This document shows positions 22,923-34,055 of a stretch of DNA of 64,000 nt, piece by piece. Under the pieces are notes generated by a model. The model saw only the letters and a program-made list of their open reading frames with translations. It searched no databases and had not been told where the DNA came from. Position numbers and translations under genes: made by a program. The DNA is taken from the NCBI GenBank assembly GCA_025201375.1, contig JAIWZP010000030.1, positions 186,001 to 250,000 of the forward strand, given 5' to 3'. Each line of letters begins with the position of its first letter. The stretch's first letter is position 1. The stretch is from Gongronella butleri. Lineage: Eukaryota > Mucoromycota > Mucoromycetes > Mucorales > Cunninghamellaceae.

Positions 22923-23663
22923 TTACGCGTTATTTTTAATGTAATCGATAAAGTGGACAACATCGTTTGCAAAATCGTTTGCAGCGACGTAGTCTGAGAG
23001 GAAGCCGGGGACCCATCCGCCTGCGGACGATTGCTGAATGCACGTCCACTCAATGACCGTCTTTGAAGTGTCGTTTGCGTCCCTTTTTTCGCACACGTAT
23101 TCCCAGGACGCGTAGCGGCCGCGCTCGTAGCCGCGTCGGGTAGGCGCGTCCTTGGTCGTCACGGGCTGCGACGCGACCATAAAGGCGCGCAGGCCATTTT
23201 CTTGTGCAGGCAGCTCGCGACACGCGACAAGCTCGACGAATTCACGAGGCGACGCAACGGACGCTTTGTATCCAAGCCAGTAGATGCCCTGTGAATCGCC
23301 GGGGTTGGTGCTGGCCAGGGTGGGCAGCACGTGGCGCAATTGTGCTTCCTCGAGCATGGCAATGTATTTGGGCTCGTTTTTCGTGTGGTCGACCAGCAAT
23401 ACTGCGCGGAAATCGTCGTACGTCACGTCCGAGTGCTCACTGCTGCGCTGAATTATCTTGTGCCCGCTTTTTGCCAGCGCCGCGTTGTCCACGAGACTTG
23501 AGCCTTGCACACGAATCGTCACCTGGCCGCTCGTCTTTTTCAACGGCCATTCTTTCGACGCGTTCACTAACCGCTGCCCCGTCAAAAACAAGTCGTCCAA
23601 ATACGCTTGCAGTGCATCGCTGTCCATGCCCAGCAACTTTTCTTCCGCGATGCCTTCTATCAT
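22923..23663 (-). CDS. START-domain lipid-binding protein
   Basis: A single-exon protein of 246 residues that is almost entirely a START (StAR-related lipid transfer) domain. Recognisable parts are TYDDFRAVLLVDHTKNEP, YWLGYKASVASPREFVELV, the conserved ERGRYASWEYVCE strand and the C-terminal helix VPGFLSDYVAANDFANDVV. Such proteins bind sterols, phospholipids or ceramide in a deep pocket; the ligand cannot be told here. No signal peptide or membrane span is seen, so it is probably cytosolic. The start (ATG ending at 23663) follows a T-rich 5' stretch; an alternative first exon encoding MIKR (about 23758) does not restore the frame. It converges on the Ras GEF gene, 458 bp from its stop. Confidence 0.88.
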   Translation of the reverse strand: MIEGIAEEKLLGMDSDALQAYLDDLFLTGQRLVNASKEWPLKKTSGQVTIRVQGSSLVDNAALAKSGHKIIQRSSEHSDVTYDDFRAVLLVDHTKNEPKYIAMLEEAQLRHVLPTLASTNPGDSQGIYWLGYKASVASPREFVELVACRELPAQENGLRAFMVASQPVTTKDAPTRRGYERGRYASWEYVCEKRDANDTSKTVIEWTCIQQSSAGGWVPGFLSDYVAANDFANDVVHFIDYIKNNA

Positions 23664-24296
23664 GTTTGCCAAACAGACGAGGAGGGCGCGGAAAAGAAAA
23701 AAAAAAAAAAAAAAAAAGAGAGAAATGAGCAAATGCGGTAAAATTTACCCGCTTGATCATGCCGCCGCACGTGCCTTTTTTTTTTCAACTCGCGCTCTTT
23801 ATCCCCTCAATTCAACGCAAAAACACTAAAACAATGCGCATCTCGCCAATTTGCACTTGCGCAGCACCCGTTTTTTTTTTTTTTTTTAAACACGGTGCGC
23901 CCTACTATGATCATGCCCTGGACCGCTCCATTTTTTCATGTTTTTTATTGAAATTCGCGTCTCTGACTTGCTGTTCGTTTTGTCTTTACCTTTCATCTCC
24001 ATACGATTGGTTCGTTCCCGCTCAGATCAAGACACAACCATGGGGCCTCTGGGATAATAATCTCCCATGAGTGTTCTGTTAAGAAGAATTCAGGTCGCAT
24101 GGTGCCATTGACATGTTCCTACTCCATTTTGTGCACCCTGGAGCCTTGTGACCCTTGTCCCGCGAATTTTTCTCGCCAGTGATGGATTGTTCTGCAGGAA
24201 TTTTCCAAAAAGATCAAATGTAGCGGGCTTTTTTTTCATGAAGGTTCGCTAAAGAGGGCATGAGTCCAATCTGTTTATGTTAAAGTTGATTTCAAG
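23664..24296. other. Upstream region of the START gene and first DUF1399 gene, no gene seen
   Basis: T- and A-rich runs at 23690-23715 and 23872-23887. No frame longer than about 100 codons shows recognisable features. Confidence 0.5.
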
Positions 24297-24342
24297 GCCA
24301 CGACTGGCTGCGCTGTGTCTTCGTGGTACAAGCATTGTTTCT

Positions 24343-24398
24343 TTTTCAGAGCCAACATTTTAAGTTTGGCCCATTCAGGGATTGCATTGAGTATAAAA
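24343..24398 (+). promoter_or_regulatory. Putative core promoter of the first DUF1399 gene
   Basis: A TATAAAA box at 24392-24398 lies 64 bp before the ATG. Just upstream, 24343-24380 contains AGCCAA, a T-rich step and GTTTGGCCC-ATTCAGGG, which recurs almost unchanged before the second paralogue (28237-28273). Conservation between copies suggests a regulatory block rather than chance. Confidence 0.55.
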
Positions 24399-24461
24399 TG
24401 GCGCTTAAAATCGCTCGTTTACTCTTTTTACTTCTATTTTTTTTTTAAAAAAAATTCAAAC

Positions 24462-27145
24462 ATGTCCAAAGAAGAGCTCAACCCACCCCCCTCGTATGCC
24501 TCGTTGCTCCAATTCGATGCGGATCCCGTCATTGAAGATGAGACCATGTTGCCGTCGCTGGACACTGTCGTGCGGCCTCTCTATTGCTACATGTACCTTT
24601 CCTTGATTGAGCGCGCGTGGACGCTCATGGACACCCTGTCCGAGGAGCAGCAGCGCTTTTATTTGGCACGCGCCGAGCAGCGCTATGAGAAGTATGTTCA
24701 GCGATACACGCGCGGGATGCCCACACCTCCACTCGGTAAGCCAATGCAATCACAATTGTGACAAAAAGGCTTCTCAGAATGACGCATGTGGCTCAATTGC
24801 TTCCTTTTTCTTTCTTTCTTCCAGACGTGGCTTTTGTGTGGCACACGCATTGCCTGTCGCCTCTGCGGTACATGGAGGATCTGATGAAGCGAAATGATGT
24901 CACGCGCCACATGTACAATGCGTACTTTCCTCTCGACAAGATCGTAAGACCACGGCGCGTCAACCAAGATGCATGAGCGTCCTTTGGCTTATTTATTCCC
25001 GTCTTTTTTTTCCAGTTTTCTGAGCGCCATGGGGCATCCAAGGAAACCCTGAAAGAGTGGGAAAAGGTGTTTCCGGACGAACCATACACGATTGACATCA
25101 CGGCGCTGACAGATGGGTCGTACACGACGTCCTGCTATCGATGCGATGGCAATATCACCATCCCATGGTGAGTGACACCCTATCCACTTGCAAATCCACA
25201 GGTGACGCATGGGCGCTCATTGAACCTTTTTTTTTTTTTTTTTTCCCAGGGCTGAGTATGTGCCAATGCGTTTTGGGAACATGACAACCATGTTCCCGCA
25301 CGAGTGCAAGGATTCCAAGCAGATTTGTCTGATGGATCTGGCGCGATTCAAGCTGGAACGCGATTTGACGGGAAATGGCCCTGCTGGCCCACCTGTTTCG
25401 TAAAAACTTGCGCAAGCAAAGTCATGGCCATGTGGACTAACGTTCATTTTTAATGTAGAGGCACGCAATTGAAGCCCAATGGCACGTTAAAGACCAAGGG
25501 CAACAAGCTGATTCCGCAAATCAAGCCATTGCAACGTGTCGACAATATCCAAGAGCTTGATTACGCGTACGAGCGTGCCATTGAAGAAAAATTGAAGAAG
25601 CTGGGCAAGTCGTACGAGTACGATGCCAATGGTAAGCGCCAGTCGGTGCCTGATTTTTTTTTTTAAAAAAAAATCAGCATTCATCCTTTTTTCTTACTTT
25701 TTTAGAGCTGTTGTACGCGATTCGCACGTGCTACCAGAGCAATCCGAGCAGTTTCTCTCTTGATCTGATCCATGCCGTGTTCCGCCAGCGCAAGTTTTAC
25801 GACTCGGTCAAAAGCATTCAATGGGAGATGCCCGAGAATTTCAGCCGCGCGGTGCGCCGCTACCACGACTTTTTGCTCATGATGAAATTGGACCCGCAAT
25901 TGGTGGCCGTGCCGACAATTGAGATTGACTGCGCGTGGCATACACACATGCTCTTTTCGGCCAGCTACACGCAATTCGGCTTTAAATACCTGGAACGCGC
26001 CATCAACCACGATGACACCATCCCAGAAACAAAATTAAGCGAGCATGCGAAAGCGACCAACAACGCGTGGCAAAAATTCCCACTCCGGTACCGCGTCAGG
26101 GTAAATTTTTGTCTTGAACTGGCTTTGTAATAACGAAAATATTCACATTTTTCACCCATTTTTGATCATAGCTTCCTCAAAAACGAGAGGATGGCATGAT
26201 GGTTGGCGTGCTGGTGCCCATCTGGTCAATTTTCAAAGGCGACTATTATGCTGGCAAGATCGTCTTTAAAGAGCAAAAGGCGATGGAACTTACCAAAGAG
26301 CTAAATGATCAGTAAGAACACGCTTAAAGTCTGGATTCCTTATTTTCTTATACAAATTGATATTTTAGACAAACCAAAGTCGTTGAAAAAGAAAGCGCGG
26401 CCATCAAGATCAGTGTCCACAGCAAGTTTTAACTGGAATTTTATTGACTTTTTTCTCATTTTCTTGCTTTTTTTCTTATTTTCAGGCATGAATGCGCCTC
26501 ATGCGCATAGCAATTTGCGCGAGAAACAGGAAGTAAGTGCACGAAAAGAGACTGCTGCGCATGTTTGACATTTTCCATTGGCACCTTTAGGAACGTCAGC
26601 GCGACATGCAAGAGTTTCTGGCACGCAACATGAGCGACACATTATACGGGTACATTGGCACATCAAATTGCGGCACGGGCGGCAAGAGCGCATTGTTCGC
26701 CGATTCAAAACGCCGTTACGCTGGCAATGCCGTGTCGTCCGAGGGCGGAAAGTTGAAGCAATTGCTGTCGTCGTCTGACAAGAACAAGAAGCCGAGCGTC
26801 TTTTCTGATGCTGAGGGCTCGTTCAGCTACAGTCCGGCGTTCAAGGACGTGCCTCCGCCCGGCTATGAGCCGCGTCTGCGTCGCTCGCGCAGCAACGACG
26901 ACGTTTATGCGGCTAATGCCGCAGCAGGCGGATTTTTGTTGTATCCGCCCGTTTTGTTCGCGCCGACCATTAGTTTCTGTGGTGCATTCGGCGCTGTTGC
27001 TGGAGGCACCGGTGGCGGCGGCGCGTCGGCCGTCTGTGGTGCCGGCAATAATGCCGGGTACGCTTTTGGGCCAGCCACTGGCAATTCGGGTGCCGGATCA
27101 AACTTTACATGTGGCGGTGGCGGTAGTGGTGGTGTCGGGTGTTGA
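24462..27145 (+). CDS. Glycine-rich domain protein, DUF1399/GRDP-like (copy A)
   Basis: A 685-residue protein from ten exons: 24462-24735, 24825-24943, 25016-25167, 25250-25399, 25459-25631, 25706-26100, 26172-26311, 26369-26421, 26486-26532 and 26591-27145. DUF1399 motifs are AFVWHTHCLSPLRYMEDL and the later EIDCAWHTHMLFSASYTQ. A CYRCDGNITIPW segment resembles half a zinc knuckle. The tail is Gly/Ala-rich with few cysteines and ends GGGGSGGVGC. The biochemical role of fungal members is unknown; plant GRDPs are linked to stress responses. The intron after exon 8 has a GC donor (GCAAGT at 26422), where the paralogue has GT. It sits in tandem with a close copy, with identical lengths for exons 1-8. 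Confidence 0.92.
25650..25677. repeat. T-run/A-run palindrome in a DUF1399 intron
   Basis: CTGA + 11 T + 9 A + TCAG within intron 5 of copy A. The arms are complementary over about 13 bp. Confidence 0.75.
26422..26485 (+). other. GC-AG intron in DUF1399 copy A
   Basis: The exon ends CACA and the intron starts GCAAGT and ends TTTTCAG. Copy B has GTAAGT at the identical position and phase (30328). Splicing here is needed to keep HSMNxxHAH in frame. Confidence 0.75.
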
Positions 27146-28180
27146 GGTGGTGGTGACGCTGATATCTGCTTGCTAAAATTTTCTTCCATTGCACCCCCCC
27201 ATTGTCTAGTGAATGACCTCTCCTACGCCATGAATACGTAATAAAATGAAAACCTTGTAAAATGCAACGTGTTGCATTATATAACTCTCCGTGCCTTTTT
27301 TAAGTACCGACTTTGATATGATGCGTCCGTGAGGTCCTAGGGCATCTTTCATGATCAATTCAATGGACACTGAGCACCATTAAACATGAGATGTCTCCTT
27401 TCTTTGATTTAAACGTAATGGCGTCGCAAACAGCTTGCCCAAGCGCGCTTGCAAAGCGTCCCCATACACACCCAGCACTTTTTTCTTTCACAATGCCATC
27501 TTTCTTGTTGCATGTAAACCATTTAGAAATAGTCAAACAGGACAAAGAGCTTGGAAAAAGTATAAAATATACGCCAATGGGGCAAAAAATCTCGTTTCAC
27601 ACAACTTGTGGCACATCCAAATCACGAGCAGTTGTTCTCAATTCTAGACAAAAAAGAAGAAAAAAAAAAAAGCAAAATCAGGCGATAATTCTCACATTTG
27701 CAGCTGACACATAGCACTTCCGCAGCATCTCTGCATCGTGGGACGTTGCGCTCTTGCGCGTCCCTTCCCATGGTCACTCCTTTTCTTTCTTGCTACTGTA
27801 TTTGCGTTGGCCAATGACATAAAAAAGAGGCATTGTTGATAAACATTTTGCAAAGTTTGCCGTTTCATTTTCGTATTTTTTTGTGCTTTGCTTCTGCTTA
27901 GATCCGAGTGGCGTCGTGGTGCCTTCTTTGGGTAATATTCGCCATCGACGCAGAGGGGTGCTGGCAGTCTTGGCAAGTTCGAGTCCCACAATGCCATGAA
28001 AGCCTTCGCACTCTGTGCACCCACGGGCCAATTGACCCTTTGACCCCGACGCATTCTTCCAATAAAGAGTGTCTGTTTTCCGCGGCCATGCAGTAAATGT
28101 TGTTGACGTCATATGCAGTTGTCGCATCGGGATCCATTGATTCAAGTTGCACACATCGGAAGCCTGGGTTTTCAATGCGA
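27146..28180. other. Spacer between the DUF1399 paralogues, no gene supported
   Basis: Open frames on the minus strand (27774-28284) lack family features and run into the duplicated promoter block, so they are probably chance. Confidence 0.45.
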
Positions 28181-28236
28181 ACGCTGGCTGCGCAGTTGGC
28201 CTCAACAAACCCCGCCAGTGGTGAATTAAGGTTTTT

Positions 28237-28308
28237 CTTTTCAAGAGCCAATTTTAGGTTTGGCCATTCAGGGCATGAGGGCAAGCCTTTTGCTCAATTG
28301 GTATAAAA
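28237..28308 (+). promoter_or_regulatory. Putative core promoter of the second DUF1399 gene
   Basis: TATAAAA at 28302-28308 lies 49 bp before the ATG. The upstream block 28237-28273 matches the block before copy A, and similarity extends back to about 28181 (CTGGCTGCGC). The duplication therefore included promoter DNA. Confidence 0.55.
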
Positions 28309-28356
28309 AGAAGCCTTTTTTCCTTTTTGTTCTCTTTTTTTTCCACAAACTCGACT

Positions 28357-30982
28357 ATGACCAAAGAAGAACCCAATGCTCCCCCCTCGTATGCCTCCGT
28401 GCGTCAATTTGAAGCGGATCCGGTCATTGAGGATGACACGATGCTGCCATCGCTGGACACCGTCGTGCGACCTCTTCATTGTTACATGTATCTTTCCTTG
28501 ATTGAGCGCGCATGGACGCTCATGGACACCCTCTCTGAGGAACAGCAGCGATTCTACCTTGCACGCGCCGAGCAGCGCTATGAGAAATATGTGCGCCGAT
28601 ACACAATAGGGATGCCCACACCGCCGCTCGGTAAGCCAATGCATCGCAATTGTAGCTAAAAGCGTGCTTGCATCAGCGTGTGGCTCAATTTTGCTTCATT
28701 TTTTTTTCTGCCACAGACGTGGCTTTTGTTTGGCATACGCATTGCCTGTCGCCTCTGCGGTACATGGAGGATCTGGTGACGCGAAACGATGCTGCGCGCC
28801 ACATGTATAATGCACCTTTTCCCTTGGACAGAATTGTAAGACAAGCTGCATCTCGATGAGCAGCACCATTGGCTGATCCTCTGCCCGCATTTTTTTCTTC
28901 ATTTTCTATTTTTTAGTTCTCCGAGCGTCACGGACCATCCAAGGACACCCTGCAGGATTGGGGAAAGCTGTTTCCTGACGAACCATACACGCTTGACACC
29001 ACAATGCTGACAGATGGCTCATACACGACGGCCTGCTATCGATGTGGCCGCGACATTTCGCTTCCTTGGTAAAAACGCGGCACGCCTAATCTGGCTGGGG
29101 GTCATGGGCGCTCATTGAACCTTTTTTTTTCTTCCATTTTTTTTTTTTTTTTTTTTTTTTCATCAGGGCGGATTATGTGCCCATGCGTCTTGGCAACATG
29201 TCGGTCATGTTCTCGCACGCGTGCAAGGGCACTGATCAAATCTGCCTGGCCGATATGGCACGGTACAAGCTGGAGAGCGATTTGACCACCAAGGGCCCTA
29301 TTGGCCCCCCCGTCTCGTAAAATCTTTTGCGCAGCCAGACCAATTTGGCCAGCTGATCTGATGCTTTTTCTTATGCAGGGGCACGCAATTGAAGCCCAAT
29401 GGCAAGTTCAAAACCAAAGGCAATAAGCTGATTCAACATATTAAGCCGTTGCAGCGCCTCGACAGCGCGCAAGAGCTTGACTATGCATACGAGCGCGTCA
29501 TTGAAGAACAATTGAAGAGGCTGGGCAAATCGTACGAGCACGATGCCAATGGTAAAATTGTATTTTTAGCCGAAAAAAAAAAGTAGCGCTCATCCTTTTT
29601 TCTTACTTTTTAGAGCTGCTGTATGCCATTCGCACGTGCTACCAAAGCAACCCAAGCAACTTTTCACTTGATCTGATCCATGCCGTGTTCCGCCAGCGCA
29701 AATTTTACGACTCGGTCAAAGGCATTCAATGGGAGATGCCCGACAATTTCAGCCGTGCCGTGCGCCGCTACCACGACTTTTTGTTCATGATGAGGATGAA
29801 CCCGCAGTTAGTGGCTGTGCCGACGATTGAAATTGACTGCGCGTGGCACACACACATGCTATTTGCGTTCAACTACACGCAATTCGGCTACAAGTATCTG
29901 AATCGCGCCATCAACCACGATGACACCATCCCAGAGACAAAATTAAGCGAACATGCGCGCTCAACAAACAGCGCGTGGCAAAAATTCCCACTCCGCTACC
30001 GTATCATGGTAATTTTTTTTTTTAAAAAAAAATGGTGCAAATCTCATTTTTTTCTCCATTTTCATTGCACAGCGCCCGAGAGAACGCGAGGATGGCATGA
30101 TGGTTGGCCAGCTGACCCCCCTCTGGGCGACATTTGGGCGTGACTACTATGCTGGAAAGATCGTCTTTGAGGACCAAATAGCATCTTCGCTTGCACGCGA
30201 GCTAAATAGCCAGTAAGAGCGCGTTAAAAAACGAAGAAAATTGCCCATTCTCAATTCATTTTGTCCCACTCCAGGACCTCCAACGACTTTGAAAAGGGCA
30301 TTGCCGCCATCAAAATCAGTACCCATAGTAAGTTTGCACTTGGATACTTGCCAATTGGAACTTTTTCTCACCGTTCTTATTTTTTTTTCGTCCAGGCATG
30401 AATGTGGCGCACGCGCACGGTGTTGATCATGAAGAAAAGGAGCAGCGGCAGCGCGATATGCAAGAATTCGTGGCGCGTAACATGTCGGACACATCGTACG
30501 GGTACATTGGCACGTCAAATTGCGGCACTGGTGGCAAAAGTGCGATTTACTCGTCAGCGAAGCGCAGCTATGCGGGCAATATCACGTCGTCCGCTGGCGG
30601 CAAGCTGAGACAGCTGCTGGCGTCCGACAAGAAGCTGCAGAACCGGTTTTCGGATGCGGAAGGCACGTTTAGCTATAGTCCGGCGTTCAACGAGGTGCCT
30701 CCGCCAGGCTACGAGCCGCGTCTGCGCCGCTCGCGCAGCAACGATGACATTTATGCGTCCAACGCGGCCGCAGCCACGTTCCTGTTATATCCGCCCATCC
30801 TGTTTGCGCCGACCTACGGCTTTTGTGGCGGCATTAGCGCCTTTGGTGCCGGTGGCTGTGGTAGTGGCAATTGCGGCGCAGGCGCCGTCGGTTCATGCGG
30901 TGGCGGTGGCCATTGTGGCGGCGGTGGTTGCGGTGGTGGCGGCTGCGGAGGCGGCGGCGGCGGCGGCTGTGGTGGTTGCTAA
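28357..30982 (+). CDS. Glycine-rich domain protein, DUF1399/GRDP-like (copy B)
   Basis: A 680-residue tandem paralogue of the gene at 24462. Nine exons: 28357-28630, 28717-28835, 28917-29068, 29167-29316, 29379-29551, 29614-30008, 30073-30212, 30275-30327 and 30396-30982. The first eight have exactly the lengths of copy A; the intron that splits copy A at EKQE/ERQR is absent. Motifs AFVWHTHCLSPLRYMEDL and EIDCAWHTHMLFAFNYTQ are kept, and the zinc-like motif is fuller here (CYRCGRDISLPW). The tail differs most: copy B ends in repeated Cys-Gly-Gly units (HCGGGGCGGGGCGGGG), suggesting disulfide or metal chemistry absent from copy A. The TAA stop runs directly into about 25 A residues in the DNA. 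Function unknown. Confidence 0.92.
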
Positions 30983-31327
30983 AAAAAAAAAAAAAAAAAA
31001 AAAAACCAGGCGTCTTTTTGATGTTTTGCCCATCACACACCTAGCATGTCCATTTTACCTTTGTATTTATTACTCTAATATATCAATATTTGTTGCAACT
31101 ATCATCTGGCGCAAGTTTGGGTTTGACTGGGCTGCTTTGTTCGCGATGTTTCTCTGTGGGATGTCAGTATTAGAGATGTTTTGCCACGAAATCCGTGCGA
31201 TTTTGCCACCTTGCTACTTTCATAGGCCATCGACATTTGCACAGCTGTGGGAAGGAAACCATTGTTCCATTTTTACGGACGTCAGAACAAAAACGGACAA
31301 TGGAATCGACGTTTTTCTGAAATCCGA

Positions 31328-32185
31328 CGTTGATTGCCCATTTGCTCACCAGCGCGGTGGCGTTGTAACTCCGAAACGCGTCCCAGTGTGGAATGGCAAC
31401 CTACAAACCCCGAATGGAGCTCAAATGGCAGCCCTCAAACGGCATTGGAGCGCGCTGCGTAAAAGTCCAAATTTTGACTGCGCCGAGCTCGAAATCCAAA
31501 ATCGAAAATCACGGTCCTCAGAATGACACGAAACTTGTACACATGAACAACTGCATGGAGAAACCACGAGAAAGGCCAAAAAAGAGCGGGGTCGACCTAC
31601 TAGTTGACGAGCAATGAGTAATTTTAGATAAAATTTCAACAGCAAATTGCACGGGAAAAACGTGTCCATAGAGCCGCGCCGACGCGTCCATCGCAAAGAA
31701 AGGCAACGGGTGCATGGAGTATATTAGAAATCGGCGCATGTGGCTTGGCGACTGACGCGGTTTCTCACGCGTCGAAAATTATATATGATTTTGAAACCGT
31801 GTCAAAGATGCCAAAAATCACTTTTTTCAGAGATCATTGGTGTCCACGCACACTTCAAGTCACACTCTTTCTGATGAACTAACTTTCAAAGTGCTTTGGC
31901 CCATCTTCATTGAATTTACCTTGAGATGAAAAATCGCAGCTTTTCGCGATTTATGCGACACCCAGTCAATGGACTCCTGGATTTCTTTGTCGGTGAACAA
32001 GCGCCGTCCACCATGTGGTTGAATGGTGCGGCGATCTGGGGACTTGCATTTTGCAATTTTCAAATCCTCGACTGTACCCCAGGCGATTTTGGTGATTTTC
32101 GTTTTGAGCGATTACTCGCGAGTGAGGCAACCCAGGATCTCGGCAGTAGGCTCGTTTGAATCGTCGGAGCGGCCTGCATAAGCCA
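31328..32185 (-). repeat. Decayed dispersed repeat, copy 1 (about 0.86 kb)
   Basis: The reverse complement aligns along its whole length with 47185-48052, at roughly two-thirds identity by eye. Preserved pieces include a 57-codon frame (31691-31518) and SIDWVSHKSRKAAIFHLKV (31973-31917). In-frame stops and frameshifts elsewhere mark it as a relic. Confidence 0.75.
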
Positions 32186-32676
32186 GTATGTTTTTAATGC
32201 TTTTAATAGATTGATTTGGATTTTATTTTGCAAGGATTGATTATTTCGCGTTTTCTTTAAAATTACTCGTTTAGACTTGGCACGTCATTGTTCGAGAGTT
32301 CCTTGGGATAGGCAAAGACTGTAAAAGCCCCATGGTGCAGTGCTGAACGCGCCACGATTGCTTTTTGTCGAAGAGAGACGGGAAAACGGGCACGAGAATT
32401 GGCCACGGGAATCATCTCCCCAGGCACTGAATTCATTCCTCTTTTTTTTGTCCAGAATACGCGACTAACAGGAGCTTCAAGTGTTCTCTATAAGTTTGAG
32501 GCGCATCTGCACAACCATAGGCGGAGAGCAAATGATCTAAACTATAAAAAACGTATAATTTTAATATTACGAATATTACAATGATTCGATTTCTGTCAAA
32601 CTTATACCTTTTTTTTTTTTTTGCCTGGGGCAGTGCAAGCAGCTTACAAAATTTGACATGGCAAGCTCGCTTCTTG

Positions 32677-32719
<43 letters not shown>

Positions 32720-32891
32720 TAAAAACTCACCTACTTGGTGTGCGACGCCATAAAAGCAACGTTTAGTTTGTGTCTGCTCCTAAAGAAATTTGGATGGCTT
32801 GTTTTTTTAGGGAGTAAAAAAGGAGTGTCATTGCTCTTGAAGCATAAAGAGGTGCTTTCTGCCTCCTTATAGCGTGCTCTCGGGCAAAAGG
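32186..32891. other. Upstream region of small secreted protein gene 1
   Basis: No gene is seen. A 38-base A run lies at 32679-32716. Confidence 0.5.
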
Positions 32892-32898
32892 TATAAAA
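32892..32898 (+). promoter_or_regulatory. TATA box of small secreted protein gene 1
   Basis: TATAAAA ends 53 bp before the ATG, the same spacing as in the paralogue at 34056. Confidence 0.5.
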
Positions 32899-32951
32899 TG
32901 TGAGTTTTTATTTCTGCTTTCATCCGCTCAATTTCTCCATTGACGGCAACG

Positions 32952-33321
32952 ATGAAAACTTTGGCTGCACTGGTTGCCCTGACAACGATGGCGGGGATGA
33001 CGCTGGCTTGTGAGCAAGTGTGTTTTCCCAAAAGCGAGCAAAGTGAAGGTGCCTGCGAATTTTGGTGCCAATCGGACAACGGCAATCACAACTCGGGTGC
33101 AGTCTATGCCGAGAACTTTAAAAACGCGCTGGGCCGCGGGTAACTTTTTGCACATGAACCGCAATGCTCGGCAGAAAAAAAAAAAAAAGTCTCATTGTTG
33201 TTTTTTTCTATTTTTTTTTAGATGTTTGGTCGATGGTTCGGGAAGGACCTTTGTTTACTGTAAAGGCATGACCGATTGCGGTGCTCACCAATGGTTAGCA
33301 GGCAATGACTGCCCTTCATGA
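32952..33321 (+). CDS. Small secreted eight-cysteine protein 1 (unknown family)
   Basis: A 95-residue protein in two exons: 32952-33139 and 33222-33321. A signal peptide (KTLAALVALTTMAGMTLA) is followed by a mature chain of about 76 residues that starts at the first cysteine (CEQVCF). There are eight cysteines: CEQVC, ACEFWC, then after the intron GCLVDG, YCKG, DCGAH and NDCP. An even number in a short secreted chain suggests four disulfides. It has the size and layout of a fungal effector-like or antimicrobial-like secreted protein, but I recognise no family, so no function is given. A paralogue lies 1.1 kb downstream with the same intron position and phase, the same exon-1 length (188 nt) and the same TATA spacing. 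Confidence 0.8.
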
Positions 33322-33995
33322 TCTTTCTTTTCTACGCAAAAGAGCCATTTTGGCCAATTTGTTCCAAAGTTGATTAAATTCTGCCTTTGGCGGCTGCCCA
33401 TTCTTACCAATTGATAACGAGAAACGCTTGGATAAAGATGAAAAAAAGGATTGTCCAAAGGGATGGCTTGCTATCGCCCTTTTTTGTCCTCATTTTACGC
33501 GCATGTACTCTTAAATGGACGATGGACCGCGTTTGAAACTCCGGACGACAATCTGTATTTGATGATCTGGCGCGACGCGTCAGGGACCTTGGCACACGTT
33601 GCTGATCCATTCTATCGGCGTGAGACATCAAAAAAAAATTTTTTGGTTGTCCCTTTTTTCTTGTTTTTTATTATTCTTAGCATGAACATTCATTTTACTT
33701 TGATCCCGGTTGAAACACGATGATCGCATTGGGTGCGCAGCCTCACCAAGGTCATTGCCTAGGGCGCATCATGTGCAAGAAACCTCAAGCTTAGCACCAG
33801 ATTCTTATGAAGCTTGCGTCAGAGACCAGATCCGCTTTAGACCGACGGGAAAATGTGGCTGCGCTGGCTTTTATTTTAAGGATCCAAGGATTAAAAAAAG
33901 GAGGAGAATTGGTTCAAGGGAGCACAGAGGGTACATGTTCTGGGACGAAGCTAGCAAGTCAGCTGACTCCTTGCAGATTTTGATCTCTCGAAAAA
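33322..33995. other. Spacer between the small secreted protein genes
   Basis: No gene is supported; short frames here show no family features. Confidence 0.45.
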
Positions 33996-34002
33996 TATAA
34001 AA
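33996..34002 (+). promoter_or_regulatory. TATA box of small secreted protein gene 2
   Basis: TATAAAA ends 53 bp before the ATG at 34056, matching the spacing in the first copy. Confidence 0.5.
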
Positions 34003-34055
34003 GGAGAGCTTCTTGCATTTTTACCCCAAGTCTTCATCATTTGGATTGACAAGCA

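Noticed and set aside
23758..23761. Possible first exon (MIKR) for the START gene
   Set aside because: No donor/acceptor pair restores the reading frame into the START domain; the ATG ending at 23663 works directly.
27774..28284. Minus-strand open frames between the DUF1399 genes
   Set aside because: They cover the duplicated promoter block, lack splice or domain support, and one is Lys/Arg/Thr-rich as chance frames are.
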